A DNA stretch of 64,000 nucleotides from Shinisaurus crocodilurus. Lineage: Eukaryota > Chordata > Lepidosauria > Squamata > Shinisauridae. The stretch's first letter is position 1; each line of letters begins with the position of its first letter. Shown piece after piece: positions 1 to 9,800 of the stretch. The position numbers and the translations under genes are program-made. Below the pieces are notes generated by a model. That model did not search any database. It was not told the DNA's origin and was given only the letters and a program-made list of their open reading frames with translations. The stretch spans positions 92,793-156,792 of the forward strand of contig JAHFWL010001240.1 in assembly GCA_021292165.1 (NCBI GenBank), in the 5' to 3' direction.

Positions 1-159
1 GCACCCCCAGGCCGGGTATAGCGGGGGCTTACTTCTGCGTAAAAACGTGCGTAGGGCAGCGCTGCTCTTTGGGGCATGCAGCTTCTCCGGCAGATGCAAG
101 GAGGGGGCAGAGATGGATGCACAGCGGGGAGCTGGGTGTACGTGTGAGGGGCTGTTCTA

Positions 160-161
<2 letters not shown>

Positions 162-241
<80 letters not shown>
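162..241. repeat. Compound (GT)n(GA)n microsatellite
   Basis: About 16 GT units run directly into about 24 GA units. The tract lies about 250 bp upstream of the LACTB start codon, at the edge of the CpG-rich promoter. It is a purine/pyrimidine alternating block next to a pure-purine block on one strand, so its length is probably polymorphic. It makes long open frames on both strands that are not genes. Confidence 0.97.
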
Positions 242-244
<3 letters not shown>

Positions 245-249
245 ATTCA

Positions 250-492
250 CACACACACCCTGCAGACAGGCAGGAGAGGGTAGCACGTGCTCCGCTCGAT
301 GCGCTCGGGCGCCGATTACGCCACCTGGCGGCGGGCGCCTAACGCAGAAGCGAGCGGGGCGCCGCCGCTCGATGCGCTCGGGGGGGTGGCGCCCGCTCGT
401 GCCTGGCGCGTCTCCTAGCAGCGCCGGCCTAGGCCCAGGCCCGAGCCGCAGCCCGAGCCCGGCGAGCGGAGCGGGTGCTTCCCGGCGGGGCG
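250..492 (+). promoter_or_regulatory. LACTB: LACTB CpG-island promoter and 5'UTR
   Basis: This segment is GC-rich and dense in CpG, continuing to about position 840 through coding exon 1. It has no TATA box that I can see, as expected for a housekeeping CpG-island promoter. An 18-bp sequence (CCGCTCGATGCGCTCGGG) occurs twice, at 292-309 and 365-382. The transcription start cannot be placed from sequence alone. Confidence 0.7.
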
Positions 493-807
493 ATGTCGCG
501 GCTCCTGGCAGCGCTGCGGAGGGTCCCGGAGCTCCACCGCTGCTCCTCCCTGAGGCGCCCACGGAGTGGCGGCCCCGGCGCCCGGTGGGGCCCGGCTCCT
601 CGGCCCCGCTGCTGGCGGCTGGGCGCGGGGCTCGGCCTGGCGGGGCTCGGCCTGGCGGCGGCGGCGGCGGCAGCTGCAACCACAACGGCGGGCGCCGAGG
701 AGGAGGAGGAGGAGGGCGGCGGCGGGGAGCGGCGGGAGGGGCCGCCGCGGGGAGCGGGCTTCGGCCGGGCCGTGGCCAGCGGCAGAGACCTCCTCCGGCG
801 GGTGAAG
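493..807 (+). CDS. LACTB: LACTB coding exon 1 (residues 1-105)
   Basis: This exon encodes the mitochondrial presequence, the hydrophobic segment and the poly-Ala and poly-Glu runs. It ends with the conserved RDLLRRVK, and the donor is AAG|GTGGGT in phase 0. The GCG and GAG trinucleotide runs at 655-720 are possible slippage sites. Intron 1 (808-1340) contains a hAT-like MITE. Confidence 0.93.
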
Positions 808-3800
808 GTGGGTGGCGCCCGGAGCGAGGGGTGCTCTTGAGCATGTGCAGAGTTCCCTCGCTCTCCTCCTCCTCCCCCGGGTTACTTTTTAAAGGAGCAA
901 GTGGCAAAGCGCCCTTGAGCGTAGGTATATTTTTTTATTTGATATTTTTAACACAGTGGTCACAGCAGCAGTGTGATGAGAGCCGGTGTGGTGGTGGGTG
1001 GGGTGCCGGGCCACGAAGCTCTCCGGGTGACTGCGTAGCTTATTTGCAGGGTGGCTTAGCGTGTCGTGTGAACGCATCCCGTTTGTTGCCCTTTAGTGAT
1101 AGTTGTGTGGTATAATTAAGAGGACCGTGTGAGCCTTTTCCTGGCTTTGCATCTTCCAATTCTGGTGGCTCCTGTGGCCCTCCAAATGTCGCTGGACTCC
1201 AGCTCCCATCAGCCCCAGCCAACTTGGCTAATGGGTAGGGCTGATCGGAGTTGTAGTCCTAACAACACCTGGAGGGCTACAGGTTCCCCACCTTAGGTTT
1301 AGGAGAACACAGAACTGAAATAATTTTTTTATTCCGATAGGATGAAGTGGGAGCCCCTGGAATAGTAATCGGAGTTTCTGTAGATGGAAAAGAAGTTTGG
1401 TCAGAAGGTGCGTGTTGCTGCTGATTTTTTTATTGTGTATCCCAGACTGTGCCTACTTTGCCCTGCTTCCTTTGACTCTTGGCCAGCCCCCTTGCCCACC
1501 CCACAGTCCAGCACTATCCCTTCCCTTTCTGAACAGCCTGCAGCCCTTTGCAAGCTTGTCTAATCCTCCTTTTCGTCAGTCACTTTCATATTCTGCTCTT
1601 CATTTTCTCAGGCCTCTGCTCTGCCTGCTCCACAGACCCTTCTCTCCAGGGCTTCCGTATCTTGTCTCACTGCTTACTCAGCCCTCTTTTTCCAACCCCC
1701 TTGCTTCTACGCCAGTGTTCTCCAACCTTGGGTCCCCAGATGTTTTTGGTCTACAACTCCCAGCATGCCCCAGCCAGCATAGCTGGCTGGGGCATGCTGG
1801 GAGTTGTAGACCAAAAACATCTGGGGACCCAAGGTTGGAGAACACTGCTCTAGGCTTACCTACTTTCTCAGGCCTCTTCCCACTTGTTTGTGAAGCTTGT
1901 TTGTGCACATTTTATGACATCACAGCAACTCCGCCAATCGGTGCCAGAAGCTTCACAACTGAGAGCCAGTGTGGTGTAGTGGTGAGAGTGCTGGACTGGG
2001 ACTCGGGAGATCTGGGTTCTAGTCCCCACTCGGCCATGAAACTCACTGGGTGACTTTGGGCCAGTCACTGACTCTCAGCCTAACCTACCTCACAGGGTTG
2101 TTGAGAGGATAAAATGGAGGAGGAGGAGGAGGAGGAGGATTATGTAAGATGCCTTGGGTTCCTTGCAGGAAAAAAGGCAGGGTATAAATATAATAAATAA
2201 ATAAATTCCTTAGCACATTACACTATGGAAACCCTTTCAAAAGACCTAATTCTCGTGTGTGAAAACACAGCACGAGGCATCTTGGATGTGCTGTATGCCC
2301 ACCAGTTACAGCTTATTTACCCAGACATTCATGTGTGCTGTATTTAAATATGATGAGGAAGTTAGCTGGTGGAATATGTCCAAGTTGGCCCCTTTGAACT
2401 GAATGAATGACTGTAATTTTATGCCAGTGCAATTTCACCCAGTCCCCTCTTTGCCTACATGGACCTCAGGAAGGGTTGTGTCCCTTCTTAATAATTGCTT
2501 CTGATGCTTGTTCATGTGTTGATTCTAAATTTTCTTTGCCTGTGGGGCACATTAACTTTAATTTTGAAATAAATTTAGGAGCATCTAAAATCTACAAACC
2601 AACTGGGAAGGAAAAGAACCCCTTTCTGCTGAATGTGGCCCTTGTGTAGTACATTTATAAGTAGGGCTTAAATGTGGACAAGTAAAGCCAGGAGCAGTGA
2701 GAATCCAAGCCCTGGTAGTACTTCCATAAACATGTGACGCGAGAAGGGAGTCTAAAGGTTCATGGGAGTCAAAACAAGTGTGTCCCAGTAAGACTTGCTT
2801 AGGAGCTCCCTATTTGCTGACTCAAAACGTTCCCTCATTGAGGTGTGTGTTCCTACTTGCCACAGGGAGGTGGCATCCCTTAATCCTGCTTGGGCAGGTC
2901 TAACTTGTACTGTGACCAAGAGCAGGGGTAGACAGAAGGCAGATCAGGATCTACTCGTAGATCTCTGGGTGATTCGCAGTAGAGATATCTGACTCCCAGT
3001 GACTTAATAATAGCAGCGACAAAATGGCCCCCACATCTTAAAGCATACTGCTGAAAAGAAGAAATCTTGGGGTAACCATGAGTAGATGGTGATGATGATT
3101 GTTATTAACCATATACACTGCTTCTCGTTTGGAACACATCCCAAAGCAGTTTACAAAAAAATAAAAACAAAACAAACACAACAGATCATACACATACATA
3201 CACACACACACAACAGTCCTTTTTGTGTATTAGGACTGTAAGATTAATTCATTTCTGATACTACAAACAAATTCCTGGGCTCAGAATTCTTCAATTCTAT
3301 GTCTTTTACAACTGGCTCCAGTTGGTGGATCTTGGAGTTCTAGTAAACAAACAAAGTGGATCCTGCAAGGCTGAAGTCTGCCTATCTGGACCTAGGGTGA
3401 GGTAACTTGTCAAGGTGGTAAATCTTTTACTTGAACTCAGCTCAGAACTCTTTTTTGTGCTCTTCTCTTCTTCTCGTCAAATAAGATGATAAACAGCATT
3501 CATGTTAAGATGACTGATGCTTATATGTTGTTACATGGAGCATTTCACCAACATTCATTTGTCTGGTTGGGTTTCTATCCTGCCCTTTCATGAAACTTCA
3601 GAGCTAATTGTGGGTAGCCAGTCTGTCTTCCTGGAATAACGAACTTCAAACGGATACTGGGACAAAGGTATGCTTGCCATTGCCACACACAGTGCGTTTC
3701 AATTGCTCTTATCATTTCTGTAAATGAAGTGCTAACATTCATTTGATTGGCAAAGGTAAGCATGATGCTGCTAACTTGACTACTGCTGGTATTGGGGAGA

Positions 3801-6800
3801 AGAGAGGAAACCGTTTTGAAGAGTCTTTGTCAACTTGACAGACTCTCTTGGTTTTCACAGCTTTGGAGCATTTCATTGCATGGAACACCACTTAACAGTA
3901 ATTTCCTTATTCCCTTAAAGGCATGGGTTATGCTGATGTAGAGAACCGTGTGCTCTGCAAGCCGGAGACTGTTCTGCGAATTGCTAGCATTAGCAAACCT
4001 CTGACTATGGTTGCTGTTGCAAAGCTGTGGGAAGAAGGAAGGCTGGATTTAGATGCTCCAGTGCAGAAGTATGTTCCAGAATTTCCTGAAAAAGAATATG
4101 AAGGCGAAAAGGTAAATAAGGCCAGCTGTTCACAACCATTATTGGTGGTTGGGTGATATTGCTTGGATACCCTGTCCAAGTGCCTGGAGTCAGTGGGTGG
4201 CTGGATGGGAAGGAACATGCTGAGGCTGAACCCCGACAAGACCGAGGTACTTCTGGTGGGAGACAAGGGGAGGTTAGGGGAGGTTGACCTGGTGCTGAAT
4301 GGGGTACATCTACCCCTGAAAGACCAGGTCGGCAGCTTGGGGGTCATTCTAGACTCCCAGCTGTCCATGGAGGCTCAGGTGTCAGCTGTGAGCCAGGCAG
4401 CGCTCCTCTCGCCTAGACTACTGTAATGTGCTCTACGTGGGGTTACCCTGGAAGACGGTTTGGAAGCTGCAGCTGGTACAGAACGTGGTAGCTCGCCTGG
4501 TTAAAGGCAGCCACTGGCGAGACCATATCACACCAGTGCTGAAGGAGTTGCACTGGCTACCAGTTGCTTGCCGGGCCAAATTCAAGGTGTTGGTTTTGAC
4601 CTTTAAAACTCTATACGGCTCCGGTCCAGCTTATCTCAAGGAGCGCCTCCAGCAACACTGAAGTAGGCTGCTCAACAAGGTCTGCCACAGACAGCCTTCT
4701 CCTTGTCCCATCAGCCAGAGCAGCCAGGCTGGTGGGGACGAGGAAGAGGGCCTTCTCTGTGGCGGCCCCCAAGTTATGGAACTCCCTCCCCAGTTACCTT
4801 CATCGTGCCCCCTCTTTGATGAACTTCCGCCGGGCTTTAAACATGGCTTTTCAGGCGGGAATATGGGGTGGGTTGGGTTTTTTTTTTAAAAAACTTATAT
4901 TTTAAATTGTGGTTTAATTATGTTTTAATGTAGTTTTAATTGTGTTTTATTGTATTTTAATGATTGTACATCGCCCAGGGTGGCTGGGTGGCCGGCCAGA
5001 TGGGCGATTTAAAAATATAATATACATATATATAAATAAATAAATAAAATATCCAGCCAGTTATATTTGTAACATATGCAGAATAATGAATAATACACAG
5101 TAACTATTTTGTAAGGAAGAATTAAGGAAATGTTTATCTCTGCAGGAGGGAAATATGCTCTCTTGATCTGGGGGAGGTGGTGGCGGGGAATCCCTCTGGC
5201 GACTTATACTATTATTGTCCTGTTAATTTTGGTGGGGCTTGTTTGTCAGCTGATCAATGGACCGCCATGAGTCTGTTCCCCATGCCTCAAGTACGGTAAA
5301 TTTATTATTACTCTTATAATTGTATCACATATGCTATCACACTGCAGTGAATTTGAGCCAACGTCTTTTAAAAATCCAGGTCATGGTCACAACAAGACTG
5401 CTTGCTTCACATTTAAGTGGAATTCGTCACTATGAGAAAGATATTTCCAAAGTAAAGGAAGAGAAAGAAAAGGCTAACAGAGCCCTAAAAGCTGCAAAAG
5501 ATACCACAAAAACTGCCCCCAAAGTGAGAGAAGACAAAGGCTCTGAAAAGAATGACTTGGCTAAAGCCAAGCCGGAACACGAAGGCAAAAATTCCAAAAG
5601 TGGAAAGAAAAAAAAGGAGTTTGAACATGAAGAGTATTATTTGAAAGAAAAATATGATGGTGTGATTGATTCACTGAATATATTTAAAGATGATCCTTTG
5701 TTCTTTAAACCAGGTAAGTTGCTAGTACCCTTGATGCAAACTACGTACTTACTACAGACGTATTGTCAGGATGCCAAATGCATAACTTGGTTCTTTCAAT
5801 GGCTTCTTTTCACTGGGCACAGGATTTAATCACCCTTGCCTCCTCCATCCTGTGAAATATGTCCTCCCCCCCCCCCATTGTTCTCTTCCTAAGTTTGGTC
5901 TCTTCTGCTTATTTTTTTGCATGAAACGTGTACATCTCTTCTCTGGGGATCTGAAGAGGAGGCAGGGCTGTAGTCCAGTGGAGCACTTGCTTTGCATGTA
6001 GAGAACCCAAGGTCCAGTCCCCGGCATCTCCAGCTAGGACTCCTGCCTGACCCTGGAGACCTGCTGCCAATCGGTGTACTGAGCTAGATGGACCAATGGT
6101 CTGACCTCAGTATAAGGCAGCTGCCTATATTCCTGAAAGGGATTTTATTCCAAATATGTAAATCTCAGGTATTTTAATAACCATTTAAAAACATGAGAGA
6201 GAATGCAACTTATTATATTGAATGTGATACAGTCCTGCACTTTTAGGACTGCTGGAAGATATACCTCTGGTGGTTTTAGACCTACAGATAGCCTAATAAA
6301 GCAAGTACTTTTTCTCACCTCTTGTATCATCACAACAATCTTAGCAGGTAGGTCCCTTTCTTAGGCGACTAAGAGGTAGATAGACCAAGACTGTCCACTG
6401 TGTAAAACTGGTGTTTCTTCTCCTTCCTTATCTTCAAGGTAGTCAGTTTTTGTATTCGACTTACGGATTTACTCTTCTGAGTGCTGTAGTGGAGAGAGCC
6501 TCGGGTCAGAAATTCACAGACTACATGCGGAAAATATTTTGTGACCTGGATATGTTGACAACAGGCCTGGATGATAATGAGCCACTGGTATACAACAGAG
6601 CAAGGTAAATGGCCACGCAGTCGCATCCTGTAGGCCTCCCACAGTTGTTCATTTGTTTGGGCTGATAAAATGTGTCTTTCTGAGTGTGTCTGCAGCAGCC
6701 TGTGTTCTTTGTCACAGTGGCAGCAGTACGCATGTATGTTTATACAGTACTTCAGCAACCTAACTTTCTCTTGGTCCCAACTGACCCAGCTGTTTCTCGA

Positions 6801-9800
6801 TACATTGGAGTTAAAGTAGTCAGGATCATGTTGCCTCTGTCTGATCTCCAATTAATTTGGATATGCTATGGCAGAGACCTTCCGGAGCTGTGCATGCTAA
6901 ATCACTGCACGCCTTCCAGTCACTCTGGTCTCATGTTTCCTGGCAATGTGACGGCTTCTCTCACCACTCCTTTTATTGAGAGGAATTGATTAGCCATGAA
7001 AGTCAGCTGAGACTCCAAAACTGGTATTTGTTTGTTCAGTAATTTGTTTCTGCGCAGGAATAGAATCCAAATTGAATTGCAGATTACCGGTAAGTAACTT
7101 CAGGGACCCAGGCTAGGTATAGGAACCTAGACATTCCCCTAGGTTAAGGAGGACAACTCCAAAATGATGGGGATACTTGTGAAGTGCAATGAGAGGCCCC
7201 AAATTTATAGCAACATCTCACCTCATGCTTTATTTGCCATTTAGAGGTGGCTCTGAAAGCCAAGTGAAACTGCACATGTTTGTCCAGACCCAGATGAGAG
7301 AGAGATCTTCATACAGAAGCAGGTTCCTGTATGTATATCACTTGCTGGATCAGGAACTGCAAGTATGAATCAGATTTACATCCAAATACAAATGCTGCCT
7401 ATCCACATTGCATTACTTTCAGTGGGAAGCACATCCCCATCTATGTTCCAGTGCAACTAGCCATTTATAAATAACCATCTTCACACATGATTAGAGCTGG
7501 ATTGGGGCGTTACTGTAATTTTGAGGAACATGCATATACTGTGGGCTGCTGTGTTTGCTTTTTCCATTGTGAGAACAGAAGTGATGGTTTTGGAGACTCT
7601 AGTCTAGAGTAAATCGGGTTCTCTGTGTGGGAGTAATTCTGAATACTTTTGTCAGAGGGAGTGACTTGAGAAGTGCTGACAAGCCCTTAATTATGGGACA
7701 GTTGACATAATTCTAAGCCAGATGAAGAGGAGCAGGCAGGGTAGAATTTAGTGTAATGCTTCTGCATAGCTGGGACCGATATTCTAAAATCAGAGAACAC
7801 TGCCACCTTGTGGTTCTCTTTGTTTTTCCTAAATCCAATGCATTGAAAAGATGGTGCGGTGCGTGTTTTGTGTATTTTTGAGCATCCACACACAATGGGG
7901 GGGGGGGGGAGTGAGTTCCGGTATAGAGCTCATAGATCTCATAGATCATAGAGTTGGAAGGGGCCTACAAGGCCATCGAGTCCAACCCCCTGCTCAATGC
8001 AGGAAACTAGAGGAGGGGTCTCCCATCCAAGTAATAACCAGGCTTGACCCTGCTTAGCTTTCCACGCTCAGACAAGCTGAGCCAGCATAATGTTTTGTTC
8101 TGAGTCTTCCATCCTGTATTTCTGCCACGCTTGACTACAGCAAAGTTAATAATGCTTGCATTTGTTAAATGTGATGGTGTGATCCCTGCTGCCTTGAAGG
8201 AGGTGGTGGTGCAACCACTCCTGAAGAAACTCTTCCTGGACCCAGAGATTAATACTATTATCTGGCCACAAATATCCCCTTAAGGTGCTCAAGAGTGGTA
8301 GTGTTTTAGCTGCAGGTGCTCCTGGATGAAACTGATTATCTTGATCCATGCCAGTCTGGGTTCAGGCCTAGTTTCAAGATGGAATCAGCCTTGGTTGCCC
8401 TTCTGGAGAGGGATGGGAGTGCGATCCTGTTACTTCTTCTCACTCTCTGCAGCTTTTGACACCTTTGGTCAGGGCATCCTCCTGGACTGTCCCCGTGAGT
8501 TGGGGGCACTGTGTAACGACTCTTACTTACGGGATTGGTTCCAAAGAATAACATTGGGTGACTGTGCCTCAGCCCCCGGCACTTGAACTGTGGGGTGCCA
8601 CAGGCACTGTTTTGTCCCCAATGTTGTTTAACATTTATATGAAACTATTGGGAGTGGTCATTAGGAGATTTGGGGAAGGTATCATCAGCATACCAATGAC
8701 ACCCAGCTCTTTCTTTGTGAACTCTGAATCAGGAGAGGCTGCACATGTTCTGAACTGGTGCCTAGATGCAGTTATGGGCTGGATGGAGAGCTAATAAAGT
8801 GAAGCTGAATCCTGACAAGACAGACTCTATGGGTAGCTGGCTCCCAGGTCTGGGAATTGGGTTGTTTACCTGTTCTGGATGGGGTTGCACTCCCTTTGAA
8901 GGAACAGGTATGTGGCTTGGGGGTGCTCCTGGATCCATCCTTGTCATTGGAGTCCCAGGTGATCCCAGTGTCCAGAGTGCCCATTACCAACTTCAGTTGG
9001 TGCGCCAACTACACCTGTTCCTGGATAAGAGCCTAACTGTGGTGATCCATGCACTGTTAACCTCACAATTAGACTACTGTAATGTGCTGTATGTGGGACT
9101 GGCCCTTGTGCCTGGTACTTGACACTGTGAAGTAGCTTTTCTAGAAGTAGGACTAGCCCTATATGCAGAGAAAAGCGGCACTGTGCAAGAGGCTCATCCA
9201 TGTACTAAAAGGTCTAACTTCCTCAAAATGAAGTTGTAGCAGTATAAACTGAACTTGTGTGCATCTTCCTTTTAACTGGAGGGGCTTTCACATCCCATTA
9301 GTTGGTGCTCACTTCCTCTGTTCTTTCTGACCTTTATTTCCAACCATGGGCTAGAATGTTTTTAAGACTAAAGGTGGCTATTCTTAGGAAGCAAGATGCT
9401 TCACTGATCCATGGAATACCGAGAGCCCTGCTAACAACTTCCCTCTGTTTGACACCCTTCACTTCAAGGGGCTGTAGCTCTCCTCAAGTGCAGCTCACCC
9501 ATTTCATAATTCTTTCCTATCCAGAGTAGGAATTTTTACCCAAGGTCCACAGATAAAGGGTGAGCATCCTTCCACACTGCACCACAGCGTGTGTGTGTGT
9601 GTGTGTGTCGGGGGAGCGGGTGTTCTTGTTTGGTTCCTACCACCGGCGTGATCACATCACTCCAGTGCTCAAAGAGTTGCACTGGCTACCAGTTGTTTGC
9701 CGAGCCGAATTCAAGGTGTTGGTGTTGGTTGACCTTTAAAACCATGTATGGCTCCGGTCCAGTTTATCTCCAGGAGCGCCTCCAGCAACATCAAGTAGGC

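Noticed and set aside
29..907. 292-aa open frame on the minus strand over the LACTB promoter
   Set aside because: It consists of Pro/Arg/Ala-rich translation of a CpG island plus dipeptide runs from the microsatellite. It has no domain or splice support and is antisense to the real exon 1.
1678..1908. Repeated small frame with [20 protein letters not shown]
   Set aside because: The same peptide appears at every MITE copy on both strands because the DNA is palindromic. It is transposon sequence, not a gene family.
5830..6027. Possible functional tRNA gene at the SINE head
   Set aside because: A tRNA-like B box is present, but a cloverleaf and a mature 3' end cannot be formed, and copies recur through the window.
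7713..8075. Possible functional 5S rRNA gene
   Set aside because: Only the central and 3' part of 5S is present, it is joined to a CR1 tail, and a second copy with the same join exists, so it is a SINE.
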